Shown: piece after piece, positions 9,579 through 19,542 of the stretch
Numbering within the stretch: position 1 is the stretch's first letter
Layout: each line of letters begins with the position of its first letter
From: Psychrosphaera sp. F3M07
GTDB taxonomy: Bacteria > Pseudomonadota > Gammaproteobacteria > Enterobacterales > Alteromonadaceae
Assembly (NCBI RefSeq): GCF_018860345.1
Contig: NZ_JAHKPJ010000021.1
Location: forward strand, 367,173 to 431,172
Reading direction: 5' to 3'
DNA: 64,000 bases
Notes under the pieces: generated by a model
What the model was told of the DNA's origin: nothing
Databases searched by the model: none
The model's input: only the letters and a program-made list of their open reading frames with translations
Position numbers and translations under genes: made by a program

Positions 9579-10436
9579 CTAACGTAAAATGATCAAGGGT
9601 AAGTTGGTATTTTCAATCATTTTTAGGGTGTTACTTCCTAAAAAGGCGTGTGCCAATTTTGAATGAGAAAACGCCCCCATAACCAGCATTTCTACATTAT
9701 TTTCAGATATATAATCCATTAACACATTATAAATATTGCCTTCGATAAAACTGGATTTAACGTCAAATCCGCTGTCGATTAACATAGATTTTGTCTGGTT
9801 AAATTTTTCTAATATGTCTTTTTGGCCATTTTTAACTGTCACCAAATGACAGGTTAAATTATGTAGTAAACCACCTTCAATAATACGCTTTACTGCTTTG
9901 TCAGCAGTTTCACGACCATCGTAAGCAAACATAAAACTTTTAGGATCAGTAAAGTCTCTATTGGTTATCAGTACGGGTGTATGCACATGACGAATAACTT
10001 GTTCTATATGTGAACCTATGGCTTTAAAACTGTGATCATGATTTTTACCAGAACGGCCAATGACAATAAATCGAGCGTCTTGTTCAAGGTCCTGAATAGC
10101 TTCAACAATATCACTATGTCTTTGAGTTTGTTCCACATTTTCACATTCATTTTCGTTAGCGATATTAACAGCATGATTGAGCATTTCCTTGCCAACTTTT
10201 AACGCTATTTTACTACGATGTGCATCAAGAGATGCCATTTCATTGAGCAATGTTGCGTTGGCTCCAAAACCAATGGTGCCACTTAAATCATCCACCACTG
10301 AAACGTGATTTTTCTCTAACGCGTGTAAGAATAAAATGGATTTATTTAACTTTTTGCTAACCCAAATACCCGCATTACAAACATCATCGGAATAAATAGA
10401 ACCGTCTATACATGTAATAACTTTATTCATTGTCAT
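9579..10436 (-). CDS. Tandem-domain universal stress protein
   Basis: A 285-residue protein with two UspA folds. The first begins KVITCIDGSIYSDD and ends with VIGRSGKN and IGSHIEQVIRHVHTPVLI. The second ends VMGAFSHSKLAHAFLGSNTL, close to the G-2x-G-9x-G(S/T) ATP-binding motif. It begins 3 bp after the SulP transporter gene, so the two are almost surely coexpressed. SulP-Usp pairing recurs in bacteria and suggests that the Usp protein modulates anion or bicarbonate uptake. That role is inferred. Confidence 0.9.
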   Translation of the reverse strand: MTMNKVITCIDGSIYSDDVCNAGIWVSKKLNKSILFLHALEKNHVSVVDDLSGTIGFGANATLLNEMASLDAHRSKIALKVGKEMLNHAVNIANENECENVEQTQRHSDIVEAIQDLEQDARFIVIGRSGKNHDHSFKAIGSHIEQVIRHVHTPVLITNRDFTDPKSFMFAYDGRETADKAVKRIIEGGLLHNLTCHLVTVKNGQKDILEKFNQTKSMLIDSGFDVKSSFIEGNIYNVLMDYISENNVEMLVMGAFSHSKLAHAFLGSNTLKMIENTNLPLIILR

Positions 10437-10439
10437 CTC

Positions 10440-11927
10440 CTAGTGGCCAGCCATGAATTTTTCAACTTCAGCAGGGTCGTTATGCACACCAAACTTATCA
10501 ACAATCGTTTCAGTGGCTTCGCTCATACCAATAATTTCAACGTCAGCACCTTCACGTCTAAATTTAATCACCACCTTATCAAGTGATGATACTGATGTAA
10601 TATCCCAAAAATGTGAATGGGTTAAATCTATAATGACCTTATTTACAACTTCTTTAAAATCAAACGAATCAATAAACTGTTCAGACGACGCAAAAAATAC
10701 TTGTCCAACTACTTTATACACTCTTATATCTTCGTTTTGCTGTTCGGATTTAACCACCATAAATCGGCCAATTTTATTTGCAAAGAACAAGGTCGCTAAT
10801 AACACACCAACAAATACACCAATCGCTAAATTGTGCGTCGCTACCACCACAATGACCGTAGATATCATTACCACGTTAGAAGAAAGAGGGTGTTTATTAA
10901 GATCGGTAATAGAACTCCAAGAAAACGTGCCTATTGATACCATGATCATTACGGCAACCAGTGCTGCCATTGGGATCTGTTTAATCCACTCATCTAAAAA
11001 TACCACCATAATAATCAAGAACAAACCTGCACAGAATGTAGATAAACGTCCCCGACCACCTGATTTAACGTTTATAATGGATTGCCCAATCATGGCACAA
11101 CCAGCCATGCCACCCATTAAACCAGCACCGATATTAGCAATACCTTGACCTTTACATTCACGGTTTTTATCACTGGTGGTATCGGTTAAGTCATCCACTA
11201 TAGTTGCAGTCATCATTGACTCTAGTAAACCAACAACCGCTAAACCTACGGAGTAAGGTAAAATTATCATTAGGGTTTCTAAATTAAGCGGTACTTCAGG
11301 CCATAAGAATATAGGTAAAGTATCTGGTAACTGTCCCATATCCCCAACCGTACGAACGCCAATTCCAAAATACATGGCAATTCCAGTTAACAATACAATA
11401 CAAATAAGTGGTGAAGGAATGACTTTGCCAATCACAGGTAAATATGGAAATAGATAAATAATTCCTAACCCAGCTATGGTCATTACATAAACATGCCAGG
11501 TTACATTAGTTAGTTCAGGCAATTGAGCCATAAATATCAATATTGCTAATGCATTCACAAAACCTGTAACGACAGAGCGAGAAACAAAGCGCATTAAACT
11601 GCCTAATTTAAGGTAACCAGCCAATATTTGTAAAATACCGGTTAAAAGGGTGGCTGCCAGTAAATATTCTAGACCATGTTCCTTCACTAAAGTAACCATT
11701 AATAGTGCCATGGCACCAGTAGCCGCAGAGATCATACCTGGTCGTCCACCCACAATTGCGATGACAACAGCAATACAAAATGAGGCATATAAACCGACTT
11801 TAGGGTCTACACCCGCGATGATAGAAAATGCTATTGCTTCAGGGATCAGAGCTAAAGCTACAACAATACCTGCGAGTAAATCACCTCGTATGTTAGAGAG
11901 CCAGTCGAGTTTCATTCTTTCAATCAT
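10440..11927 (-). CDS. SulP family inorganic anion transporter with STAS domain
   Basis: A 495-residue protein with about ten to twelve membrane helices starting at [20 protein letters not shown], the SulP signature region, and a cytoplasmic STAS domain from about residue 400 ([20 protein letters not shown], then [16 protein letters not shown]). SulP proteins carry sulfate, bicarbonate or other anions; the substrate cannot be read from the sequence. Relatives coupled to a Usp gene are often proposed to be sodium-dependent bicarbonate carriers like BicA. The ATG at 11927 follows a long upstream region (to 12813) that holds a foldable element. Confidence 0.9.
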   Translation of the reverse strand: MIERMKLDWLSNIRGDLLAGIVVALALIPEAIAFSIIAGVDPKVGLYASFCIAVVIAIVGGRPGMISAATGAMALLMVTLVKEHGLEYLLAATLLTGILQILAGYLKLGSLMRFVSRSVVTGFVNALAILIFMAQLPELTNVTWHVYVMTIAGLGIIYLFPYLPVIGKVIPSPLICIVLLTGIAMYFGIGVRTVGDMGQLPDTLPIFLWPEVPLNLETLMIILPYSVGLAVVGLLESMMTATIVDDLTDTTSDKNRECKGQGIANIGAGLMGGMAGCAMIGQSIINVKSGGRGRLSTFCAGLFLIIMVVFLDEWIKQIPMAALVAVMIMVSIGTFSWSSITDLNKHPLSSNVVMISTVIVVVATHNLAIGVFVGVLLATLFFANKIGRFMVVKSEQQNEDIRVYKVVGQVFFASSEQFIDSFDFKEVVNKVIIDLTHSHFWDITSVSSLDKVVIKFRREGADVEIIGMSEATETIVDKFGVHNDPAEVEKFMAGH

Positions 11928-12037
11928 AAATAAACCTTGTTTATATTTGTTACGGAAACGTATGCATCATGCACAAAGACAATATAAAAATTATCTATTT
12001 AGCAGGTAACCTTTGAAAATACGTTGAATTTGTTATT

Positions 12038-12145
12038 GGCATATAAATGCCTACCGACAAAACGGTATAAGGATGTCACGCAAAAGATGACAGTGTAGAG
12101 GGATTGGACGTTATGGTGGCGTAAGACGCAAAATGGATTCCTTAT
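12038..12145. ncRNA. Candidate structured RNA element upstream of sulP
   Basis: Several helices lie close together: hairpin GGCAT-ATAA-ATGCC (12038-12051), hairpin TACCG/CGGTA (12052-12067), and a three-way-junction-like unit. In that unit ATAAGGA (12067-12073) pairs with TCCTTAT (12139-12145) and encloses TGTCA/TGACA (12074-12092) and GCGT/ACGC (12119-12129). It lies 111-218 bp upstream of the sulP ATG, so on the minus strand it could be a leader RNA. It contains ACGCAAAA twice but lacks the rest of a c-di-GMP-I riboswitch. Orientation and function are unknown. Pairing was found by eye. Confidence 0.35.
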
Positions 12146-12643
12146 TGTATATTTAAGCGCCTAAGTATATTACAGCGACAGTTATTATAATCAACAAACA
12201 ACCGATAATTTGTACTAAAAATGCATATATATTAATTAGATACCTAAACATTAAAGGTAAGGGATGGTATTTCATTATGTAAACTGTTTAAAAATACAAA
12301 TTATAGAATGAAACTTAAGAACAGTTTATAAGTAAACTAAGCCTTAACTTAATCAGTAGCTTTACATCAAATGGAGCTTATCTATTATAACGCTTGTCAA
12401 AATATGGTTTCAGGCCATCTTGTCATTAGATAGCTAAATACATACATAGATAAATAGATAGGCTAAACAGAAGGGTTAAATGTATATAAAAACTATAATC
12501 CTGCATATGTATGTAACATTCTACCAAACACTCTATTTAACATAATATACATTATACGCATATCACTATACCTATCTATATGATAAGTAAGATATTAGTA
12601 CCTACACCTATGTCAATCTGTCATTTACGTTTAAGCGTGTGTC
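12146..12643. other. AT-rich intergenic stretch, no gene recognised
   Basis: About 500 bp between the foldable element and the small HTH-like frame. It is very AT-rich with many short ATAGATA and TACATA-like runs, and shows no convincing open frame, terminator or tRNA. It could hold promoters for sulP on the minus strand. Confidence 0.5.
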
Positions 12644-12817
12644 ATGTTTAATTTTAGAGCTGAGTTTTACAAGCGTTACGGCACTGATTACGAATTGGCG
12701 AGCCTTGAACTTGGTAAATCGACACGTACGTTACAGATTTACTTCAGCGCTAACAAATGTGAAATTAAAAATGAAAAGACAAATTGTGTTTTCACTTTTC
12801 ACTTTAAACGAATTTAA
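12644..12817 (+). CDS. Small frame with helix-turn-helix-like segment, possibly a remnant
   Basis: A 57-residue frame starting [18 protein letters not shown] and continuing [17 protein letters not shown]. The [18 protein letters not shown] stretch looks like a helix-turn-helix of the kind in small phage or accessory DNA-binding proteins, where a conserved LGVSxRTVxxW pattern is common. The last third ([16 protein letters not shown]) looks unstructured. The stop overlaps the end of the convergent chemoreceptor gene by 4 nt. There is no good ribosome site before the ATG and an in-frame stop lies 12 bp upstream. It may be a decayed piece of a larger gene. Family membership is a guess from pattern. 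Confidence 0.35.
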   Translation: MFNFRAEFYKRYGTDYELASLELGKSTRTLQIYFSANKCEIKNEKTNCVFTFHFKRI

Positions 12818-14703
12818 ACTTTAAACGTCAGTACTAGCTTTTCAAGTTCATAGAACTGGGCTCTTAAATTCGTACATTCATTTAACGCTTCGGCCAAATT
12901 CAGCTGGCCTTGGTTAGCTATATCTCTAATATGATGAACGTCTGAATCGATTGTTTGAGTTACTTCATTTTGTTCTGTAGTCGCTGATGCAACCGTATGA
13001 TTAACTTTATCAATTTGTCGGATTACTTTACTTACATTTTCCATCTGTTCGCCAGCGTGTGTGGCTTGTTCAACTGACACCTTGGTATCTTCTAAACTTG
13101 ATTTCATCGCTATAACTACAGATGAAGAACCTTGTTGTAACTGTGCAATGGTATTTTCTATTTCTCTGGTCGACTCTTGTGTTCTAAACGCAAGCTGTCT
13201 TACTTCATCGGCGACCACCGCAAATCCACGTCCAGCATCACCAGCTCGAGCAGCTTCAATGGCGGCATTCAAAGCCAGTAAATTGGTTTGTTCACTGACA
13301 CTTTTGATAACTTCTAATACCTGGCCAATGCTTGCCGTATGCTGTTCTAAGTTTTCAATTTCTTGTTCAGCTTGTTCCATTTTAATAGCTAGATTTTTAA
13401 TAGAACTTATATTTTTATCTAATGTTTCATGACTTAAATTTGTTTCTGTGCTGGCAGATGTTGCCAATTGTGAGGCTTCTGTTGCATTAGAGGATATATC
13501 TAGGGCGCTAGATGAAAGACTTTCTATGGCAAACGTTAATCCATCGGTGAGTTTGGTTTGATCTGTGTACATTTTTTGGGTTGCTTGGGTAGATTCAACT
13601 AGATTTTCAACACTGCGTTCCAATTCAATAGTACTGCTGCGTACTTGTTCAATTGATCCATGGATTTTTTCTATGAAGACATTAAAATGCTGACAAAGCT
13701 CACCAAATTCATCATTACTTTCAATCACTAAACGTTTAGTTAAGTCCCCTTCTCCTTGCGCTATATCTTTAATGGCATCACTTAAACGTTGCATTGGTCT
13801 CATTAAATACTTGAGCAAGGTTTGTAATAGAATAATGATAACAACCACACCTAAAATTAAATAAAGCGCAGCCATATTACGAAAACTAGAAACAGAGGAA
13901 TACGCAATACTTTGGTCGATAACGACACCTAAATACCAATCAACATTTTTTATTCCTTTAATTTTAATAAACGAAACCAAATGTTCTGTGTCGTTTAATA
14001 TTACTGATGCAAAGTCAGTTTTTAACGGCAAAGATTCATTAAACAATTTAGACATAGGTACGTCATTAAATTTTGCATCTGGATGACTTAAAATATGACT
14101 ATTACCATCGACTAAAAACGCATAGCCAAAACCTAAGAAATCGATACTACCAACAATATCGGATATTTTTGCCATATCTATGTCTCCACCGGCCACACCC
14201 GAAAACTTGCCATTTTCAAACATAGGCACAACAGCTGAAATGGTTAATTCATCTGTAGTTACATCTACATAAGGCGCTGTAAATGCGGTGGTTTTTCGTG
14301 ATTTGGCTAATTTATACCAAGGTCTTTGCCTTGCATCATAATCTGCCGGTAATTGGATATTCTGATCATCTAATATAAAGGTGCCATCTACTCGGCCTAT
14401 ATAGACATTTTTAAACGTGCCGGCTTCATCGGCTAAATGTAATCGCTCCAACACTTCAGATTTGGTCAAGTCACTGGTAAATACATTAGCAACACCTGAA
14501 ATGATGGCTAATTTACCGTTTAACCAGTTTGAAATGTTTTGAGATACGGACTCTGAGATTTCGTGTAAAACTGATGATAACTGCTCTTGAGTTTGATTTT
14601 GCATGACGACAAAGTTATTAACGGTAAATAAACCTAAAACAAATACCAATACTAAAGATGCTGCAAACGTAACTTTTGTCGTGAACTTCAATGAACGGAG
14701 CAT
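12814..14703 (-). CDS. Methyl-accepting chemotaxis protein with Cache sensor
   Basis: A 629-residue chemoreceptor. A membrane helix at about 11-31 is followed by a periplasmic Cache-type sensor ([23 protein letters not shown], the common dCache ligand-pocket pattern), a second membrane helix near 275-297, a HAMP domain with [12 protein letters not shown], and a signalling domain with the hairpin tip [20 protein letters not shown]. It would control flagellar rotation through CheW and CheA in response to a small ligand, perhaps an amino or organic acid; the ligand is not determined. A TGAGG ribosome site precedes the ATG. It appears to be a stand-alone gene. Confidence 0.95.
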   Translation of the reverse strand: MLRSLKFTTKVTFAASLVLVFVLGLFTVNNFVVMQNQTQEQLSSVLHEISESVSQNISNWLNGKLAIISGVANVFTSDLTKSEVLERLHLADEAGTFKNVYIGRVDGTFILDDQNIQLPADYDARQRPWYKLAKSRKTTAFTAPYVDVTTDELTISAVVPMFENGKFSGVAGGDIDMAKISDIVGSIDFLGFGYAFLVDGNSHILSHPDAKFNDVPMSKLFNESLPLKTDFASVILNDTEHLVSFIKIKGIKNVDWYLGVVIDQSIAYSSVSSFRNMAALYLILGVVVIIILLQTLLKYLMRPMQRLSDAIKDIAQGEGDLTKRLVIESNDEFGELCQHFNVFIEKIHGSIEQVRSSTIELERSVENLVESTQATQKMYTDQTKLTDGLTFAIESLSSSALDISSNATEASQLATSASTETNLSHETLDKNISSIKNLAIKMEQAEQEIENLEQHTASIGQVLEVIKSVSEQTNLLALNAAIEAARAGDAGRGFAVVADEVRQLAFRTQESTREIENTIAQLQQGSSSVVIAMKSSLEDTKVSVEQATHAGEQMENVSKVIRQIDKVNHTVASATTEQNEVTQTIDSDVHHIRDIANQGQLNLAEALNECTNLRAQFYELEKLVLTFKV

Positions 14704-15009
14704 AATTACCTCATTTAATTAATATATTAAACGTCTTTATATAGAGTTATAACTGTATCGGCCAGAATAAGGTTTCTTGCATTAATATATTTCATTTGTT
14801 TTACAATAACCTAGCGCCTGTTGTGTGACTATTTTATAGACAATGATGTTGGTGAAACCCGAGGATTTTAGCCTAACTTTTTTTGACATTAAAAACGAGT
14901 TTAGTCGATTTTATTAATTTGTCTTAACAACTGTTTAGGTTATTCACATTGGTACAATGTTTAAATTAATGTATGTTAGTCATGGTCATACATAATAAAA
15001 ATCATAAAT
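14704..15009. other. Divergent promoter region between chemoreceptor and monooxygenase
   Basis: A 306-bp gap between genes transcribed apart. No gene recognised. It contains the candidate promoter and inverted repeat listed separately, close to the monooxygenase start. Confidence 0.6.
14949..14993 (+). promoter_or_regulatory. Candidate operator-promoter for monooxygenase-hydrolase pair
   Basis: A 7-bp perfect inverted repeat ATGTATG (14969-14975) and CATACAT (14987-14993) with an 11-nt spacer ends 16 bp before the ATG at 15010. A possible -35 TTGGTA (14949-14954) and -10 TATGTT (14972-14977) with 17-bp spacing would place the -10 inside the repeat. That arrangement suits a repressor such as a TetR-type protein. 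Both promoter boxes match consensus at only four of six bases. Confidence 0.4.
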
Positions 15010-16467
15010 ATGAATCAATACAAAGTATTAATTATTGGCAGTGGATTTGGTGGATTATGTTCCGCAATTCGGTTAATCAAAGCCAATATCAACGATTTCT
15101 TAATTCTAGAACGACGATCATTTATGGGGGGGACTTGGTCTCAAAACACTTACCCAGGTGCCGCTGTTGATGTTCAATCGCCATTATATTCCATTTCTTC
15201 TGAGCCTTATGATTGGTCGCAGATGTTTGCTACGCAAGAAGAATTAAAAACGTACACTAATTATGTCATCGATAAAAACAAACTTCGTGAAAAATGCATA
15301 GTTAACTCCAATGTAAATCAAATAAAATGGAGTGCAGACAGCGCTAATTGGCTGGTAACATTAACAGATGGAACGGTTTTACGTAGTCAATTTGTGATTA
15401 ATGCTTCTGGGCCATTAAGTACACCTACAATTCCGAATTTTAAAGGACAAGACAAATTTTCAGGTGCTAGTTTTCATACCAACGATTGGCAGCATGACTT
15501 TGATTACACTGATAAAAACGTAGCTATTATTGGTAGTGGTGCCAGCGCAGCTCAGGTGATACCGGCCATCGCAGATAAGGTGAAGCAGTTACATGTATTT
15601 CAACGCACACCACATTGGGTTATCCATCGACCAGACAGGAAGTTTACACCTTGGCAAAGAAAGTTACTCAAATACCCTTTTATTCAAAAAACACTCAGAA
15701 CCCTTACCTATTGGGCATTAGAATATAGAGTATTAGGATTTAAATACTCCAAAACGCTGCTTGATTTAATCGCAGGAAGTGAGGCTAAACGATATATCAA
15801 ACAACAAGTTAAAGATAAATCATTGCAACAGAAATTAACGCCGGAATTTACCATCGGTTGTAAAAGGGTCATCTTATCCAACACCTATTATCCAGCGTTG
15901 TGCAGAGAGAATGTATTTCTGCACGACAAATCGGATGGCATTGCACAGCTTAATCAAACTGGGATCCATACCACAAAAGGCGAACAAATCGATTTAGATT
16001 TAATTGTTTATGCAACAGGTTATGATGCTACCGATGGGGTGATTTCATATCCAGTGATTGGTAAAAACAACAAAGTGTTACAAGAATATTGGCACCCCTT
16101 TCCACGCGCATATTTAGGTACAAGTATTCCAAACTTCCCCAATTTGTTTATCGTAACTGGTCCCAATACCGGTATTGGTCATACTTCAGCTATTTTCATT
16201 ATTGAGTCACAGATAAATTACATCATTAATGCGATACAACAAGTGGATGAATTGAATAAACAAGTGGTTGAAGTAACCGAAATTGCAGAACAAAATTATA
16301 CTGATTTAATTCATCAAGAAATGGAAAAAACAGTATGGAAAACAGGAGGATGTAGTAGCTGGTATCAGAGTAAAAGTGGTCATGTCATTGCTATGTTTCC
16401 TGGTTTTAGTTTTACCTATAAACGTTGGGCTAAAAAATTAAAAATAAATGACCATTTATTTTATTAA
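15010..16467 (+). CDS. Flavin-dependent monooxygenase, Baeyer-Villiger type
   Basis: A 485-residue NAD(P)H- and FAD-dependent enzyme. GSGFGG at 10-15 is the FAD Rossmann motif, GGTWSQNTYPGAAVDV at 40-55 is typical of Baeyer-Villiger monooxygenases and FMOs, FSGASFHTNDWQHD at 150-163 is the type I fingerprint, GSGASA at 175-180 is the NADPH motif, and YATGYDA is the C-terminal dinucleotide-linked motif. It would insert oxygen into a ketone to give an ester or lactone, or oxygenate a heteroatom. The alpha/beta hydrolase 35 bp downstream could cleave the ester, so a two-step catabolic unit is plausible. Substrate is unknown. Confidence 0.88.
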   Translation: MNQYKVLIIGSGFGGLCSAIRLIKANINDFLILERRSFMGGTWSQNTYPGAAVDVQSPLYSISSEPYDWSQMFATQEELKTYTNYVIDKNKLREKCIVNSNVNQIKWSADSANWLVTLTDGTVLRSQFVINASGPLSTPTIPNFKGQDKFSGASFHTNDWQHDFDYTDKNVAIIGSGASAAQVIPAIADKVKQLHVFQRTPHWVIHRPDRKFTPWQRKLLKYPFIQKTLRTLTYWALEYRVLGFKYSKTLLDLIAGSEAKRYIKQQVKDKSLQQKLTPEFTIGCKRVILSNTYYPALCRENVFLHDKSDGIAQLNQTGIHTTKGEQIDLDLIVYATGYDATDGVISYPVIGKNNKVLQEYWHPFPRAYLGTSIPNFPNLFIVTGPNTGIGHTSAIFIIESQINYIINAIQQVDELNKQVVEVTEIAEQNYTDLIHQEMEKTVWKTGGCSSWYQSKSGHVIAMFPGFSFTYKRWAKKLKINDHLFY

Positions 16468-16502
16468 TCCTCAGTCGTTTCCATTAATTAAAGAAGTTAA
16501 AT

Positions 16503-17399
16503 ATGACAGATTATCGAAATACGTTAGGTTATAAAATTGCGCACTTAGTTGAAAGTATAGAAGCATCAATATACGGTCTTAAAGACGTCACAGTTAATGT
16601 GAAGGGTTTAGAAATTGCGGTGTATCAAAGTAAAAGGATTGACCCTTTCAAACCCACTATTGTTATGCTGCATGGCTTTAGTGCTGATAAAAAAGTATGG
16701 ATCCGATTTGCTAAACACTTTGTAAATGATTTTAATGTCATTATTCCTGACTTAGCGGGGCACGGTAAAACCCCCTATTCTGTTAATAATTCACATTCAA
16801 TCAGTGCCCAAGCAATTAGAGTTATCGAATTACTTGCCGTTTATGGTATTAACCAGTTTCATCTGCTTGGCAACTCTATGGGTGGGTTTATCACCGCACA
16901 TTCAAGTATCTATTTTGCTGAACACATCCTAAGTAGCTGTTTAGTTGATCCCGCCGGTATAATTCCTGTGTCATTAAGTAAAATGGACAGACTCGTTATA
17001 GCGGGTAAAAATCCATTTTTAATAAAAACGAAACAAAACTTCTATGACTTTTATGCCATGACAATGGCCAAACCGCCTTATATACCTAGATTTATACTGG
17101 ATTGTTTTGCGCTTGAATATCAAAGTAAATATGACCGGTTAGAAAGCATATTTTCTGAATTTTTAAGTGAAGATGGTTTGTTAGATAAAGAGTTAACTAA
17201 AGTGAATTGTCCTACATTAATTTTGTGGGGAGCAAGCGATGAATTGTTACATGTTGATAATGCTAATTTGTGGCATGAAAATATTAAAGACTCTGAATTA
17301 ACCGTATGGCCTGGCGTTGGTCATATGCCTATGATGGAAATAGCCAAAACATCGGCTAACCGTTATCGATTATTTTTATCTGATAACGGTTTTTGCTGA
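16503..17399 (+). CDS. Alpha/beta hydrolase, probable esterase or lactonase
   Basis: A 298-residue hydrolase with HGFSADKKVW (oxyanion-hole region, near 57-66), nucleophile elbow GNSMGG with S125, and probable acid D246 (GASDELL) and H274 (GVGHMPM) completing the triad. There is no signal peptide, so it is probably cytoplasmic or weakly membrane-associated. Same strand as and close to the monooxygenase, whose ester product it might hydrolyse. A lipase-like relative (for example of Moraxella lip3 type) is an alternative description. Confidence 0.85.
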   Translation: MTDYRNTLGYKIAHLVESIEASIYGLKDVTVNVKGLEIAVYQSKRIDPFKPTIVMLHGFSADKKVWIRFAKHFVNDFNVIIPDLAGHGKTPYSVNNSHSISAQAIRVIELLAVYGINQFHLLGNSMGGFITAHSSIYFAEHILSSCLVDPAGIIPVSLSKMDRLVIAGKNPFLIKTKQNFYDFYAMTMAKPPYIPRFILDCFALEYQSKYDRLESIFSEFLSEDGLLDKELTKVNCPTLILWGASDELLHVDNANLWHENIKDSELTVWPGVGHMPMMEIAKTSANRYRLFLSDNGFC

Positions 17400-17408
17400 T
17401 GTAGCTGA

Positions 17409-18107
17409 TCAGTCATTTAATGACGAATAAATATCTTTCATCGTCTGAATTGGGTTTTCAGATTTCGTGATTGCTCGGCCTATTACAAGGTAATCTGAAC
17501 CGGCTTCAACTGCTCTTTGTGGTGTCATTATTCGTTTTTGATCATCTACAGATGCATCGGCCGTTCTTATTCCAGGGGTAATTAGTTTAAAGTCAGTACC
17601 ATAGTTTTGCTTTAACATAACCGCTTCTTGCGCAGAACAGACAACACCATCCATACCCGCTTTATGTGCTAAACCAGCTAAGAAATTGACTTGTTGTTCA
17701 GGTGAATGAGTAATACCTAAGTCCAACAGATCTTCTTCTGACATTGAGGTTAACACGGTTACCGCTATTAATATTGGTGCTTTATCACCATAGGGTTTTA
17801 AAATCTCTCTGGCTGCTTGCATCATTTTACTGCCACCGGATGCATGAACATTAACCATCCAAACTCCGAGATCAGCGGCGGCTTTTACTGCTTTGGCTAC
17901 TGTGTTTGGAATATCATGGAATTTCAAATCTAAAAATACGTCAAAGCCTTTGTTTTGTACTTGTGTAACAAAATCAGGACCAAAGTGAGTAAACATTTCT
18001 TTGCCAATTTTTAATCGACAAAGATTTGGATCTAATCGGTCAATTAATTCCAAAGCATCCGATTTACGTTCAAAGTCTAATGCTACAACAATATTTTTAT
18101 TATCCAC
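17409..18107 (-). CDS. pyrF: Orotidine 5'-phosphate decarboxylase
   Basis: A 232-residue TIM-barrel enzyme that makes UMP from OMP in pyrimidine synthesis. [13 protein letters not shown] at the N-terminus contains a conserved Asp, K33 follows, and [10 protein letters not shown] at 60-69 holds the catalytic D60-K62-D65 set. The C-terminal [12 protein letters not shown] binds phosphate. It follows lapB by 24 bp, the same order as in E. coli (lapA-lapB-pyrF). It converges with the hydrolase gene 9 bp away. Confidence 0.97.
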   Translation of the reverse strand: MDNKNIVVALDFERKSDALELIDRLDPNLCRLKIGKEMFTHFGPDFVTQVQNKGFDVFLDLKFHDIPNTVAKAVKAAADLGVWMVNVHASGGSKMMQAAREILKPYGDKAPILIAVTVLTSMSEEDLLDLGITHSPEQQVNFLAGLAHKAGMDGVVCSAQEAVMLKQNYGTDFKLITPGIRTADASVDDQKRIMTPQRAVEAGSDYLVIGRAITKSENPIQTMKDIYSSLND

Positions 18108-18131
18108 TTTTTAACTCTCACTAACTATTTG

Positions 18132-19283
18132 TTAAATACCATCTAATCCGGTTAACGGTTTCATTGTTTGCCAGCTATTACATGCTGAGCAACGCCAAGT
18201 AAAATGATTGGATGAAAATCCACAACTCTTACATTCGTAATTTGGTTTTAATTCTATATATCGGTTTATCAAACTCAGTAATTGGTCAAAGTGAGAATTA
18301 GACATAAACTCTCGCTCCAGCTCAATTAACTTAGCAAAGCCACGTACACTCGGCACATGTTGTAAATGTTCGATAATATATTTACGGCCAGACTCTAGGC
18401 CCTTTTCTTTTACTATGTATTCCGCCATCCGATTGTGCGCGGTAACACTGGTGATGTTTTTATCTTTAATTAACCAATATAACCATGCTGTTTGCTCAAA
18501 TTCATCAACAAAACATTCTGGCGCTATGTTAAACAATGCAGGGGCGAAGCTAGGTTCATTATCCAAAATACTAATAATGTATTCACGTGACTTATGTTTA
18601 TGATTACTCGACATATATAATTTAGCTAACGACACTAAACTGCGAGTACAGCCAGAATTTACTTTAAGGGCTTTTTTGTATAATTGTTTTTTGGTTTTTA
18701 AACTTTCACTCTTATCTGCAATTTCACAATAAAAGTGACTAACAAGCTGACGATTATCTGCGCTGATCTTGCCATTAGGAATGGTGGTAAATAATTCAAC
18801 ACCTTCATCCCATTCACGTGTTTGTTCGTAAATATGCAATGCCAGTGTGAGCGCATCATTTGCTCTATCATTTTTAAATAATGGTTCTAGATTAAACAGT
18901 GCTCTTTCTAACATTCCTGCAGACAAGAAATCTTGGGCTAATTCTAATTGAATGGTTTCTTGTTTTGGTTTGGGGATATCTAGATGTTCGGTTTTTAATA
19001 AACCTTCGTGGATTGAAATGGCTTTATCAATTTCGCCTTTTTTACGAAATAGTTGTGCCATTGTAAGATAGTTATCAATACTTGAAGGTGTACCATCTAG
19101 GTATTTAATTAACTGATCAAAAGCTTGTTCTTCTTTATTGTTTAATAACAAACTAACACTAGAGGTAAGTGCACTGTTCATTGTAGCCTGTTGCTGCTTT
19201 AATTCCTTTTTGGCACTGTGTTTGCCCATTACCCAACCATAAGCTACGGATACAGGTAATAATAAAAATAACAGCTCAAGCAT
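18132..19283 (-). CDS. lapB: LapB (YciM), LPS assembly and LpxC-regulating TPR protein
   Basis: A 383-residue protein with an N-terminal membrane anchor (MLELLFLLLPVSVAYGWVMG), tetratricopeptide-type repeats through the middle, and a C-terminal rubredoxin-like zinc site with CKSCGF and RCSACNSW. This is the LapB architecture. LapB works with FtsH to set LpxC levels and so balances lipopolysaccharide and phospholipid synthesis. Its start overlaps lapA by 8 nt. Length is close to the 389 residues of E. coli. Confidence 0.95.
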   Translation of the reverse strand: MLELLFLLLPVSVAYGWVMGKHSAKKELKQQQATMNSALTSSVSLLLNNKEEQAFDQLIKYLDGTPSSIDNYLTMAQLFRKKGEIDKAISIHEGLLKTEHLDIPKPKQETIQLELAQDFLSAGMLERALFNLEPLFKNDRANDALTLALHIYEQTREWDEGVELFTTIPNGKISADNRQLVSHFYCEIADKSESLKTKKQLYKKALKVNSGCTRSLVSLAKLYMSSNHKHKSREYIISILDNEPSFAPALFNIAPECFVDEFEQTAWLYWLIKDKNITSVTAHNRMAEYIVKEKGLESGRKYIIEHLQHVPSVRGFAKLIELEREFMSNSHFDQLLSLINRYIELKPNYECKSCGFSSNHFTWRCSACNSWQTMKPLTGLDGI

Positions 19284-19488
19284 TAGGTTTTATTTTCTTT
19301 AATAGGAGCATGATAAAAGAGGAAACTAAGCCAAACAAAAATGCACTGTAAATAACAGTGGCTAAACTCATTTCTAATTTTACGAACAGCAAATTAACAG
19401 ACACAAGTTGGCTATTCTCACTACCTAGCGCCAACGCTAAGATAACAAGAAAAATAAAAAAGATGTAAGACAAGATTTTCAATAGCAA
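19276..19488 (-). CDS. lapA: LapA (YciS), DUF1049 membrane protein
   Basis: A 70-residue protein with two membrane helices, shorter than the 102 residues of E. coli LapA because the cytoplasmic tail ends soon after MLLLKKIKPNA. The pattern LALGSENSQLVSVNLLF before the second helix is typical of the family. It is encoded between ihfB and lapB, overlaps lapB and is probably cotranscribed with it. Confidence 0.9.
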   Translation of the reverse strand: MLLKILSYIFFIFLVILALALGSENSQLVSVNLLFVKLEMSLATVIYSAFLFGLVSSFIMLLLKKIKPNA

Positions 19489-19542
19489 ATACCCCAGTTA
19501 CTCAAGGGTATAAGGCTATTGTAACTAACAAGTAGAGTCAAT

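Noticed and set aside
10453-11148. 231-residue plus-strand open frame
   Set aside because: It lies entirely inside the SulP gene on the opposite strand and its translation looks random, rich in Thr, Ser and Ile.
12067-12145. c-di-GMP-I (GEMM) riboswitch
   Set aside because: GTCACGCAAAA and GACGCAAAA resemble parts of the class, but the GCAAACC receptor, the second paired arm and the downstream helix are missing, and no gene follows on the plus strand.
12639-12824. 61-residue plus-strand frame overlapping the small HTH-like frame
   Set aside because: The neighbouring frame reads more like a protein; this one is hydrophobic-random and has no ribosome site.
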